This document shows, in pieces, positions 13,380 to 23,745 of a DNA stretch of 64,000 nt (position 1 is the first letter of the stretch; each line of letters opens with the position of its first letter). The stretch is from Ligustrum vulgare. Lineage: Eukaryota; Streptophyta; Magnoliopsida; Lamiales; Oleaceae. The translations under genes were made by a program, and so were the position numbers. Where the stretch lies: assembly GCA_963555705.1 (NCBI GenBank), contig OY743174.1:62270234-62334233 (forward strand). Reading direction: 5' to 3'. Under the pieces are notes generated by a model that ran no database searches, was not told the origin of the DNA, and was given only the letters and a program-made list of their open reading frames with translations.

Positions 13380-14320
13380 AAGTTGGTTAGGGTTGGGTTG
13401 AAAAGAGAGCCCGAAATTCGGAAGATAGAGATCACGCTCGAGCATGATTTCTAGAACCTTACAGCGTGAGTCCCGCTTGAGCGATCCATTCACAGAAACA
13501 GGACGCTCGAATCACACTCGAATAGTGCTCGAGCAGTCCTTAAGGAAAAAGCGACCCTCGAATTCAGCTCGAGCGGTCGACGACCAAAACAAGCCATAAG
13601 TTTGTTTTAAACCTATTTTTCATGGCCCGTATCATTCTACTATATACACCAAGTCTATGCATGAAATTCTCAGACGTTGTTGTCTAATTTTTCAGAGCCA
13701 TAACATATACACATATCATAACTTTGATCCTATGATTTAATGATCCAAGAACCAAAATCACCATTGATTGAATTCATATCTTTCTTGTGACCCAATAACC
13801 CGAATTAGAAAAACATCAATTGTTCCTAATTAAACACTTGACATTCTTTGACATAAGGATTGGTTCTTCAATTGTGAAAATTCAGATCTATTGGAGGTTG
13901 AAGAAGGTTGGACAACATGCGTAGGAAGTTTAACAAGAACGAGGAGTTCTTGGAGTATTCACTTGGAAGGAGCTTCAAGATCTTGAAGCTGCTGGAGGTA
14001 TCTGTATCTTAGATTAGCTAGGGTAGATTTGTGTTGTCTGGCGAGGGAAGTTGGATAAATCTAACTGTAACAAAAATTACTTATAGTGGAAGTAACTGGC
14101 TTGATTCCGAAGTTTTTCCCCGTTGGGTTTCTCCGTCATCATATCATGTATTATTTATTGCTTTATGATATTTGACTGTGACATTCAAATATAGGATAAT
14201 TGGACTTGTGTGTTTAATCATCTAGAAACTAATAAAAGAAACGCGTTATTTTTAATAATGACTATTTCGTACATAAGGTCGAACTTTGGGGTGTCCTAGA
14301 CCTTTCAAAATGCATTCAAA
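13380..14320. mobile_element. Probable solo LTR or LTR relic
   Basis: A stretch unlike its surroundings: a cluster of CTCGAG/GCTCGA motifs at 13430-13585, then sequence in the style of plant copia LTRs (TCCCCGTTGGGTTTCTCCGTC at 14117-14137, TCGAACTTTGGGGTGTCCTA at 14279-14298). It is absent from the related segment at 44.1-44.8 kb. I could not define exact ends, terminal TG/CA or a target duplication, and no internal element domain is attached. Confidence 0.4.
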
Positions 14321-15091
14321 AAGTCTCAATTTTCAATGTTCCTACATTAACTTTATTTATTACATATTTGATATTATTGGTCATTCACTTTTAAAAAAAT
14401 AAATATTAACTAAAAATAAAGAAAGACAATAAGCTAGCTGTTGTTTGGTTTTCATTAAAATCTTATCATTTTTCTACAATACTCTATTTCAAACATCCAT
14501 TAAAATTCAAGCCGACAAAATTTAACTATTCAACCAAATTTCAATCATCTATTCTCCTAAGAATCACTATTCATTTTTAAAAAATTCATTTTAACTAGAA
14601 TCAAACACACCGGAGCTTGTAAAAAGTTTACTCTTTAAATTTAAAGGTACTCTCTATTATGAGAATATGCTCTTTAAATATAATAAAGAGTTTATTGAAA
14701 ATGCTCTATTTGAGTAAATATATTGTTTATAAATTTGTTTATAAACAGTTTACTAATTATGAGATGAGATTTTCTGATCACGTGGCCAAGTTGAAAGATT
14801 TGTTTGACTGAAAAGCAAAATTGACATTTTAGTATATCTTCAATAAAGGCATCTTTTTTATTATAAATCAATTTTTCAAATCACTTTTTTAACCAAACAT
14901 TTATCTCTCTATTTTCCAATCATACATTTACCTTGTTCCAACCATACATTTACCTAAAAAATATAAATATATCAATTTATAAGTCACTTTCTTTTACTGA
15001 ACAAAAGCTTAAAGATTTTTAAGTAAGAATTTCTTTGTGATCATGTACCATTTTTTAGTTATGCGATCAAAACTCTAATAAAACAATAATT

Positions 15092-15245
15092 TAGGGAGAT
15101 ATTTTTTAAAGACATTTTTAGGTGGTGTTATGACATGGTGCACATTTATTGGGTAGCGAAAAAGTAAATGATGTGGTAATTATTTTCACCACCCAATAAA
15201 TGTAAGACATCTCACAATAAAAATGTTTTAAAAAATGTCTTCCTA
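15092..15245. mobile_element. MITE of the TAGGGAGA family, copy 1
   Basis: Terminal inverted repeats begin TAGGGAGATATTTTTTAAAG on the left and end TTTTAAAAAATGTCTTCCTA on the right. Internal GACATTTTTA and TTATGACATGG resemble the elements at 21131 and 61921. The partner segment at 44456 reads straight through (ACTCTAATAAAATGAGACGC), showing an empty site. No coding capacity. Confidence 0.65.
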
Positions 15246-15751
15246 GAATTACTCATAATAAAATGAGACGCGTACATACAATGCTCGGAATACCATAACT
15301 CTCACAATGTTATAATAATTAGGTTTTTTCTGCATCCCTGGTACTGGATTTGGAGCTTCACAATCACTAGTCAATGAACATAAATAGTATTCAAAAAACA
15401 ATGTCCTAACAAAGTTTGATAACGTCAACATCTAATAACATCAACACTATGTTCACAGGCATCGTTCAATAACTTTTGAACATAACTCCATTGCATTGCC
15501 CGTATCGACGCAACTAGATGACATCTTTAACATGATTCACAATTATCGCGTCTACCTTCCGAACTGGCTGCTATTTTCGGTATTCCAAGATGCCCGGCTT
15601 CAAGGTTAATAGTAATTACCTGCAAATTAAGCCTCATGCACCATATATATTCTGGAGTCACATGCAATATAGTTAACAAATCGTCTCCCTCTCAGTCTAT
15701 GTTAATTTCTGTACAAATTAATTTGATAAATGTCACGTAAGGTAACCTTGT

Positions 15752-15847
15752 TCATGAGGAGGACTGCATAACAGAACAGGCCACTGCTTGTGCCCAATGC
15801 CTCAACTTTTGCTTCACCTGTTGAGGATCATCACCTGCACCAGCACC
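15752..15847 (-). pseudogene. Unrecognised terminal exon fragment (second copy at 50115-50205 is broken)
   Basis: After an intron-like AG acceptor (15848) a 96-base exon encodes 31 residues ending VKQKLRHWAQAVACSVMQSS and a further S before TGA at 15754-15752. In the partner copy on the other side of the copia element the same exon has a frameshift in the AHWAQ-coding region and has lost its stop. It looks like the 3' coding exon of a host gene that I do not recognise. Given the lesion in the other copy and no visible upstream exons, it is probably a relic. Confidence 0.45.
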
Positions 15848-15999
15848 CTGAGATTATTTTTATCAGAAATCCTGTAGCTAGGTCGAGATATAAATTTGAT
15901 ACCATGTTAAACTATTTCATTAATCCGGCCTGGACTGCAAATCTTCCAATCAGATTCGCCAATATGTAATCGTTGTCAGGTACTAATGTAATGAACAAC

Positions 16000-16505
16000 A
16001 TTAATCAAACGAAGAATTAAAAGTTTGAAGCAATATTTTTGATTAAAAATTAAAAAATATGTAATCGTTGTGATTGATATTTTTGATTAAAAATTAAAAA
16101 ATACATTAAATACAAGAGGCAAATTTAGAAGTTAGGAGAAATATGCTAATACCTTTCACATGCATCAATATTCCTGCACATAATATTACATTAAATATGA
16201 TATACCATTAAAAAACTACTAAATTTACATTTTCAATGAAATTATTAATAATTCATAAAAATTATTGAAAGCAATAATAATTTATTATTTAAATATATAA
16301 ATTAATGTTTACTATTCAAAGAATTTTTTAATAATTTGAATAACTTATGTTAATTTTTAAATTCTAATAATTGTTGTAATAGAGAATTTTTTTTAATGCA
16401 TTTATATATGTGCTAATTATGTATAAGAACTAAAATTTTATGAATACTTATTGAAATCGATATTGTAGATAATAACTTTCGTGCATCGCACGGGTGAAAT
16501 ACTAG
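16000..16505 (+). mobile_element. Helitron 3' end, copy A
   Basis: Ends with the Helitron signature: hairpin GTGCATCGCAC (16481-16491), then GGGTGAAATA and CTAG at 16502-16505, followed by T. It is nearly identical to 59140-59570 and a diverged relative of 17630-18014. No Rep/helicase is encoded, so this is a non-autonomous family. The 5' end is unclear. Confidence 0.7.
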
Positions 16506-16518
16506 TGTTTCTTAATAT

Positions 16519-18014
16519 CTTTATAATATATAAAAGTTATACACTTCCTAAAAACAACTTTTGGTCATTTTCCCGTCCATCTTTTGTTTCTATAAATAGT
16601 AAATTCCCATAAGTGGATTTAGAGGTGTCAATCCGGGTGGTCCGGGCCGGGTCGGCCCATCAACATATGAGCCCGGTAACGGTCCGCGTAAAAAAAAGCC
16701 CGCCCGCTGCGGGTTCCGGGCCGGTTCTGGTTCGACCCACAAATTTCGAACTACAACCCAGGCCCGCCCGTAAGCCCATTCGGGTCGAGCCCATGCGGGT
16801 CGCGGTTCGTTCCGATTTGGCTTTATAAATATGAGATGAACAAAATGTTAAATTCATATTTATACCATAATGTTTATATAGAATTTACATTTATATTTTA
16901 TGTTACATGAATTACTTCTAAATTTACAAACTTAAATAAAATATAAACAAATAACAACTAAATACTAAATGCATTTCTAATTATTACTATTAAAGAACAT
17001 TACGTTTCTTACCTATTAGGGAGAAAAATAAGATTTAACTTTAGAAATTGTACTAGTACTAAAGTTTGTAGAAGAATGGAGATTTTCAATACTATGATAT
17101 TTAATAAAAAAAAATAAAAAAAAAATTAATTTCACGGGTCAGCGGGTTAACCGCGGCCCGCGAATGTTTGGCCCGCGAAACCCGCGGTTCACACCTTCTT
17201 GACCCGTGAACCGCCCGCACGTGTCACGAGTCGGCCCGCGGTCCCGGGTCGATCCGGGCCGATTTTCACGGGTCTGGTCGGCCCGCCCGTCTTGACACAT
17301 CTAAGTGGATTAGTGTGAATGCAAAATGGATGTATGCTAAATATGAATGCAAAATCTGGATAAATGTGAACCCATTTATTGTCTTTTATATATATATATA
17401 TTTTAATCATTCTTAATTTTAATAAGTTTTTAAAGATTATAGGTCATAAGATTTTCAGTATAATTTCTGATCTCCAACTTTACTCGGTTGTTGTATCATG
17501 ATAATTACAAGATTTTCAAATTATTATTTTCACAACATATTTTGGTAAATAAAGTTGTATTGGTTAAATTCAAATATTTTCTTTACTTATTTTCTAATTA
17601 TTGTGATTGATGTTTTTGAATGAAGTTGAAAACTATGTTAAATACGAGAGTCAAATATAAAAGTTATGAGAAATATTAATACATTTCACATGCATCAATA
17701 TTTGTACACATAATATTACAACATGATATACCATAAAAAATACCGAATTTGCATTTTTAATGAAATTAATAAAAATTCATAAAAATTATTGAAATCCATA
17801 GTAATTTATTTAAATATATAAATTGACGTTTATTATTCAAAGAAGTTTTTAATAATTTGAATTAGTTATATTATATTTTAAATTCTAATAATTATTGTAA
17901 TAGAGTTTTTTTATACGTTTATACATATGTTGATTATGTACAAGCATTACGAATACTTATTGAAATCGATATTGTAGATAAGAACTTTCGTGTAACGCCC
18001 GGGTGAAATACTAG
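16519..18014 (+). mobile_element. Helitron copy B, carrying a nested hAT-like element
   Basis: The left end is probably TCTTTATAATATATAAAAG at 16519, followed by ACTTCCTAAAAACAA, a 5' feature shared with the copies starting near 18015 and 26240. The 3' end is CGTGTAACGCCCGGGTGAAA, then CTAG at 18011-18014; its hairpin has mutated from GTGC..GCAC. A hAT-like element sits inside at 16620-17303. Non-coding apart from AT-rich frames. Confidence 0.6.
16620..17303. mobile_element. hAT-like MITE with GC-rich terminal inverted repeats
   Basis: Termini TAGAGGTGTCAA and TTGACACATCTA, with perfect 8-bp duplications AGTGGATT at 16612-16619 and 17304-17311. The outer 150-200 bp are rich in GGCCCG/CGGGCC and can pair across the element. 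The middle is AT-rich and non-coding. The empty target, a single AGTGGATT in ATAGTGGATTAGTGTGAATG, is at 57774-57781 in another Helitron copy. The frames at 16613 and 16660 are artefacts of the GC-rich repeat. Confidence 0.88.
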
Positions 18015-19146
18015 CTATATATAAAGGGAGAGTACTTCCCAAAAACAGGTATTTGAACTTTCTTGCCGAAACCGTCTTTCCTAAAATGAAAGTATTTCAA
18101 TAAATCAGAATACTTTTAATAATTACACTATTATTTTGAAATAAAAAAAATGCAATGTGGGTATAAAATCGAAGATCTCAACGAGAACTTTAATAAGAAC
18201 TCACAAGTGAGAGTCAACTATAAACATATCTTCCCTAAAATCACATCAAAGATTAAATGTAAAAGTTTTATTTTGTACATTTCACTTTTTCCACATGTCA
18301 CACTATTTCAAAATTGTTTTATCTAAGTAATAATATTTATAATTTCTTAACCAAATTTAATTTGATTATAAATAATTAATTTCAAATGAGTTATGTAAAT
18401 GGTCAATGAAGTATTTTTTAAATTTTTTTTTTTCAAGGGTAGTAAGTTAATTAAGTTCCTAATTATTACAATTGTGGCAACTTAGTAAAAAAAAAAAAAT
18501 TGCCCATATTAGATACATTTTATTCAAACCCTCTTTTTTTAAAACTCATTTTTAACTAACATTCTATTAATAAAATAATATACATATCCCACATCGACCC
18601 ACATCGAAAAAAAATAATAATCTACATATAGGTTCGTCTTCCCCTCTTGAAAATCAATTACAATTTTTTTAAATTCGTAAAAATTAAAAAAAAATAAAAA
18701 AACTTGTCGATATTAAATAAATATCTTTATTTAAAAAATAGAAAATGAAAGATGATGAAATAAGAACGTTCATCAATCTATTTTTCTTTTTGTTTTCGTT
18801 TTCGTTTCAATAAAATTCTGAGCGTATATCATAGATATATCTATTTTTTTCACTTATTAAAATTTTTTATTTAAATGTAATTTTTATTTTTCATTTTAAG
18901 TTTTAAATCAATTCAAATTAAAATATTTCAAAAAAAATACCTGGATCAATAAACATACAATCCGTAAAAAAAAATTAAAAAAAAAAAAAAAGAAAAGAAA
19001 ATCAAGGTATGTGTAATGAACTTTTTTTTTTTTTTTTTTGTAATTAACTGTCTTCCTTTGTTTCTCATTTTTAATTAAACATTCATTTCATATGTTAATA
19101 TATAAATTCAATATATGCGAGTAACAAATAATCGTTCATCGCAGTG
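18015..19146 (+). mobile_element. Helitron-like copy C (degraded 3' end)
   Basis: Starts CTATATATAAAGGGAGAGTA directly after the CTAG of the previous copy and ends at a decayed hairpin (ATCGTTCATCGCAGTG, to 19146) where other copies have GCATCGCACGGG..CTAG. The following TAAAATTACATTTCAATATA is the target sequence shared with 12335, 27042 and 59727. It contains several poly-A and poly-T runs. No ORFs of interest. Confidence 0.55.
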
Positions 19147-19329
19147 TAAAATTACATTTCAATATAAAATTAATTGTATATGTAATTTTAAATTATATAT
19201 TAAATATTAATAGCCTATCCTGTACCCATATAAGTTGCCAACATTTTTATTACAATCTTCAAATTGCATGGACGCGCTTTTGTACCCAAATAAGTTGCCA
19301 ACATTTTTTTCAATTCAAATATCATTCCA

Positions 19330-19470
19330 ATGGCGACTCGCATAAGTGTTATACGTATAGTCTTTTTTGTTTTATTGATCGGAGTTATATATTTAGAGGC
19401 TCGGGTCTTCGTCGGAATAGATGGTTATACAGACATTGGTGTTGGCTATAGGACCAGTTGTGATACATAG
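19330..19470 (+). pseudogene. Small hydrophobic ORF, copy 1 (frameshifted)
   Basis: Starts MATRISVIRIVFFVLLIGVI, a probable membrane segment, and keeps frame to about residue 39. A one-base insertion in GGTTATACAGACATTGG, relative to the copy at 51520, then gives a different tail and a stop after 46 codons. The same insertion is in copy 3. Product unknown. It may be an exon remnant or a small peptide gene inactivated in two of three copies. Confidence 0.4.
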
Positions 19471-19865
19471 CATTATTCAAAAGTTTATAATGGTATCCAT
19501 ATTTTATCTGCTTATTTCAGTTTTAATTTCTAAGGAAAAAATATATTATATATAAATGAGCAATGCCAGATTTCTTCATGCAAGAATTTAAATAACACTT
19601 GTACAATCAAATAATGATAGATGAATTTGAAGGAACTGGATCTGCACATTTTAATTTCCATTCAATGACCCATTTGTATTATGATAATACTCAAACAACT
19701 AACATTTACCGAAGGACATTATCAAAAGTACCAGAAAATGTAGTCGACTTCTGTAATTGCCTTGTAATAAAAATATCAATATTTATTTAAGTAAAGAGAA
19801 ACAGGAGAAAACATCAAACACTAAAAAAATAAAAAAATACCTAGCTAGGAAATATTTTATGAAGA

Positions 19866-20842
19866 CTAATCGAACATACAAAACTTGGAATTTGCTATCG
19901 TGATGCCTCCATCAACAAAAAGGTTATGCCCACTCATACACTTCGACTCGTCACTCGCCAAGAAAAGAACAGCTTCAGCCACATCCTCAACCCGAAGATT
20001 AACGCCTTTGAGGATGGAATGTACATTTCGGAATATTCCCTCATCATCCAATTTGTAAAAATCCTTCGATTGACGTGTAGGAATTACGTGTGGCGACACG
20101 CAATTTGCTCGAATGCCATGTTTTCCAAGCTCCACGGCAATATTCTTTGTGAGTCCTACCACCCCATGTTTTGAAGTCACGTAATTGTGTGAAGAACCGC
20201 CAGCTATTTTCGAACACGTACTAGCTGTTGTGATTATATTCCCACTTCGATTTGGGATCATTACTCGGGCAGCGTGTTTAGCTCCCAAGAATACACCTAC
20301 GAGGTTTACATCAAGAATCCTTTGGAACTCTGATTTTGAGATTTCAAGAATGCTTGGATTTGATATCCCTCCTATACCAGCATTGTTGTATGTTATATCT
20401 AATTTTCCAAATCTGTCAACGGCTGTGTCAACTGCTCTTTCTACATGGGATTCATTAGTTACATCACAATGGACATAGGAGGCCGATGATCCCAATTCTT
20501 TGCATACCTTCTCTCCCAAGTTATCATTAACGTCTGCAACCACCACTTTAGCTCCATGTTTGATGAACAATCTGGCAGTTGATTCGCCAAGTCCAGTAGC
20601 AGCACCGGTGATCAGTGCTACCTTTCCTTCCAGCCTAGGTTCAAACTTTTTGTTAGTACAGTATTCATAGCATAATGTTTATAATTGTCTGCTTGCTGGG
20701 CAGAAGTGAAAACTTCTGTTATGGCTCATAATCAATATAAATGCCTCAAGAATGTTAAATAATAGTTAACAGAATATTTATCAGAATGCATGCAGTATGA
20801 AAAATAAAAAAGTTCATACCTTCTAAAAAAAGTCAAAGCCAT
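19866..20842 (-). CDS. Short-chain dehydrogenase/reductase, SDR110C type, copy 1
   Basis: NAD(P)-dependent oxidoreductase of the plant family that includes secoisolariciresinol dehydrogenase, momilactone A synthase-like and xanthoxin dehydrogenase-like enzymes, which oxidise hydroxyl groups on specialised metabolites; the substrate here cannot be told. Exon 1 is 20842-20820 (MALTFFR plus two bases), intron 20819-20635 (GT..AG), exon 2 20634-19866; 263 aa. Seen: cofactor motif TGAATGLG (17-24), D42 after strand 2 favouring NAD(H), NNAG (91-94), and catalytic N118, S146, Y159 and K163 (YVTSK). The length fits a full single-domain SDR. A start at 20570 would use TTG and remove the cofactor motif; the ATG at 20842 with this splice restores it. 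TATA box at 20917-20911. Probably functional, cytosolic. Confidence 0.9.
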
Positions 20843-20910
20843 TGATGAATTGATGGATGAATTTCTTTGCTGTGAATGTGAATAGGTAATTCAATGAACT
20901 TCTATACGTC

Positions 20911-20917
20911 TTTTATA
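20911..20917 (-). promoter_or_regulatory. TATA box of SDR copy 1
   Basis: TATAAAA on the minus strand, in CATTATAAAAGACG, about 70 bp upstream of the SDR ATG. The element is conserved at 53080-53074 and 61706-61700. Inferred from position and consensus. Confidence 0.6.
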
Positions 20918-20947
20918 ATGCACAAGGTCGGTCAGATAGTCATGAAG

Positions 20948-21715
20948 ATGATAAAGACTAATCCAAGTAGAAATCTAATTAATTCGGTTTTCCAGGGAAT
21001 ATAAAGACTAATCCAATTAGGAAACTAATAAAATTCGATTTCCAGATAATATAAAGACTAATTCAAGTAGGAGTTTATTACGAAATAATCTGATTTTTTT
21101 CATAGGAGTTTTATTTCTAAATTAATAATTCTATGTAGACATTATTTATGGACATTTTTAAGGGACATTATGACTGGCACACATTCATTGTTTGATTAAA
21201 AAGTATGTTGTGGGGTATTTATTTTTATCAACCAATGAATGTACGTGCTATATAATAATGTCCCCTAAAAATGTTCATAAATAATGTCTCCCTATAATTA
21301 TTCTAAATAATCATATTTTCCAAATAATATAAAGACTAATCAAGTAGGAATTTATTTCTAAATAATCAGATTTTTCAGATAATATAAAGACAAATCCTTG
21401 TAGGAATTTATTTCTATATAATCAAGTTTTTCAAATAATATAATACAAGTAGGAATCTAATTAATTCGATTTTCCAGATAATATAAAAGACTAATCCAAG
21501 TAGGAATTTAGTTTTAAATAATTTGATATTTCATAGGATTTTTATTTCTAAATAATCCAGATAATATAAAGACTAATCCAGTAGGAATTTTATTTCTAAA
21601 TAATCAGATTTTTTAGATAATATAAAGACTAATCCGGGAATTAATTTCTAAAATAATCTGATTCAATATAAAGACTAATCCGTAGGAATTTATTTCTAAC
21701 TATTTTGATTTTTCA
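20948..21715. repeat. Minisatellite array upstream of SDR copy 1
   Basis: About ten degenerate units of roughly 45-60 bp with core ATAAAGACTAATCCAAGTAG, then GAATTTATTTCTAAATAATC and a variable T-rich end. It starts about 105 bp upstream of the SDR ATG, just behind the TATA box. A MITE interrupts it at 21131-21294. Related arrays precede the other two SDR genes. Confidence 0.85.
21131..21294. mobile_element. MITE of the TAGGGAGA family in the SDR upstream array, copy 2
   Basis: About 37-bp terminal inverted repeats: left GTAGACATTATTTATGGACA, right TGTTCATAAATAATGTCTCC. Near-matching flanks TAATAATT (21123-21130) and TAATTATT (21295-21302) may be the target duplication. Present at 61921-62082 and absent from the corresponding array of SDR block 2 near 53200. 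Confidence 0.72.
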
Positions 21716-21719
21716 GACA

Positions 21720-22157
21720 ATGGTTATCTCTTTCGTCATTTCCACCTACTTGTAACTGTAAGCATTTATATTTCTAAGTAATGCCCATATCGTATTTTAG
21801 CAGTATTCCGAACATAGAGTACAATGGTCATCTCTTTCGTCATTTTTCACCTGAATGTGACAAGTCATTTTGAATGTTGAGATAAATATGACTTCACTTT
21901 TTATAAAAAGTAGTATAAAACGCTTGCGATACACGTGATTTTGTAATATTATTGTGATATATATTTATTTAAATATTAAACAATTTATTTTAGTCAAATT
22001 ATATTTATTTTGAGCTCGTATACTACTCGATAAGAAAATGACAATAAATTTTTTCATGGCAAATATTGAAAGAATTGAAAAATGATTGAAATTGAAATTG
22101 GAATAGAATATTGTGCAAAAATGTTTCAATGATATGAACATATTATGTTTTTTTTTG

Positions 22158-22218
<61 letters not shown>

Positions 22219-23575
22219 AAGTTAAATTTATTTGCCAATTACATTAACTAAAAAGTTAAAAAAATTCATATATCATTATTAATATTTTATATTCATAATT
22301 TAATCCTTAATTAATTTTATAATTTTTATCTAAAAATGTTAATTATCTCCTCAAATTCTATTTTTATTCCAAAAGGTACTAAAGGCTCAAAATAATCATT
22401 CTTGTATCTATGTCAGTTGCTTTCTCTTTTTCAATTCAAATTCAAATACATCTTAGCAATTAAATCTCGCTCTTGACCCTTATTTAAGTAAAAGAAAATC
22501 TCGAGTAAAGACGAGTTATCTTGACCGTCATAGTCATTAAGATTGCCAGCATGCTTTGGTAAAAGTCGTAATCAAGTCCATTACATTCTCCTAGAATAAC
22601 AGTTCTAGAAACCTATTGCCAACGGCTAAGAATTGAGTGGCAAGTCCCTCCGATGCTAACCCCTTTGGTATATTGACCAGAAATTCCCACAACAATTTGA
22701 ATCGACCCAAAAAAGCTAAAATTGATATGAAAACACTTTAACTCAAGTTTAAATCTAACTCAAAATTCATAAGTTAAAGAACGAAGCACAATGGATAAAG
22801 ATTAAACAAATTTCAAGTTGGTGGAATTCAACAACAATACAAGAATAAAATTACTCAAATGAAGTTGAAGAACTTCCAAGGAGATTACAAGATAAAAGGA
22901 AGGATTTACCGTACATCAAAGTGTTCTTCACACAAGACAATGTTAATATTCAAGTTAATGTTAGGGTTTGGGTGATGAAAGATATTTATAGTACAAAAAT
23001 TGGGAAAGAAGAAAGTTTGAGAAAATTGCAAGAAAAACTCCGAAATTTGAATTCGGGGACTTTCGGACCGAAACAATTTCTGTCGATCAATTGGTCGACC
23101 GAAATGCCATTTTCGATCGAATACTAGTAAGCCGGAAAAAACTGAGGCAGCCTCTAAAATTCCTGCAGACTTTTGATCAACCGGAGTGACTTTCCAAAAT
23201 GAGCCAATTGACTTCGGTCATGTTTTCTTCCACATGGGCTTGATTTCGGAGCTTGTAAATGAGTCATATCGTCGACTCTTGGCTCTCTTGGGCCTCAGAT
23301 CTCGTCATATGGTTGACGGTACGTGCATCGAGATTTGACTAAGGCTCACTAGCACATGTTTCGATATTTGGCTTTCTTGGATCTCATCACCCCCTCCCCC
23401 AATCTTTCTGCTGAGTTGATATTTTTTGAAAAGCTAGTGTGTTTTTAAAAAGGTGAACATTAATTGGGGACAAATTTCCAATCATCTTCTTTGAATGATT
23501 CATTGGTTAACATGAATTTTTAGTCATTAGATAAGAGAGATAAACCAATTACATATATGAGACAATCAAAATGAA
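21720..23575. other. Distal part of SDR block 1, non-coding
   Basis: AT-rich with no recognised gene. Holds (TA)n at about 22164-22215 and a segment at about 22652-23393 that is present in copy 3 (from 63690) but missing in copy 2, where a 23-base C run replaces it. That segment has features of an LTR or other element (CGACCGAAATGCCATTTTCG near 23097) but no clear termini. The 68-codon frame at 22921 is not supported. Confidence 0.5.
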
Positions 23576-23745
23576 CTACCAAAAAATTTTTTTTTTTTAT
23601 TAAAATAGCAAAATTTTGCTTTATTTTTCATGAAAAATAATGTCTATCAAACAACAAAAGTTAGAAAATTCCCCACATTTTCCACCTAAAAAATTAAACC
23701 AATCAAACACATTAAATTTTCAATTCCCTAGAATTAATTTTCTTT

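Larger units (their letters stand above)
14660..15960. repeat. Duplicated segment, copy 1 (partner at 44050-44792 plus 49974-50318)
   Basis: Aligns with the sequence on both sides of the copia element. Its AATAGTAATTACCTGCAAAT at 15608-15627 is the unoccupied form of the copia insertion site. A small MITE at 15092-15245 is present here and absent from the partner. Homology ends at about 15958, where the partner runs into the TPR-gene fragment while this copy runs into Helitron sequence. Confidence 0.75.
19225..23575. repeat. SDR segmental duplication block, copy 1
   Basis: Runs from about ACCCATATAAGTTGCCAACA (small-ORF leader) through the SDR gene, its upstream repeat array, and on to CAATCAAAATGA at about 23571. 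Copies are at 50940-55015 and 59960-64000. Copies 1 and 3 are the closest pair: both carry the MITE at 21131/61921 and the 22652-23393 segment, which copy 2 lacks. Beyond the genes the block is AT-rich, with a long TA microsatellite at about 22164-22215. Confidence 0.88.

Noticed and set aside
16613..16857. Open frames on both strands at the left end of the second hAT-like element
   Set aside because: They are an artefact of the GC-rich terminal inverted repeat; no protein similarity recognised.
20185..20478. 97-codon plus-strand frame opposite the SDR gene, conserved in three copies
   Set aside because: Conservation follows from the SDR coding sequence on the other strand; no independent support.
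19866..20570. SDR gene model beginning at 20570
   Set aside because: That position is TTG and the model lacks the TGxxxGxG cofactor motif. The two-exon model from ATG 20842 restores it in all three copies.
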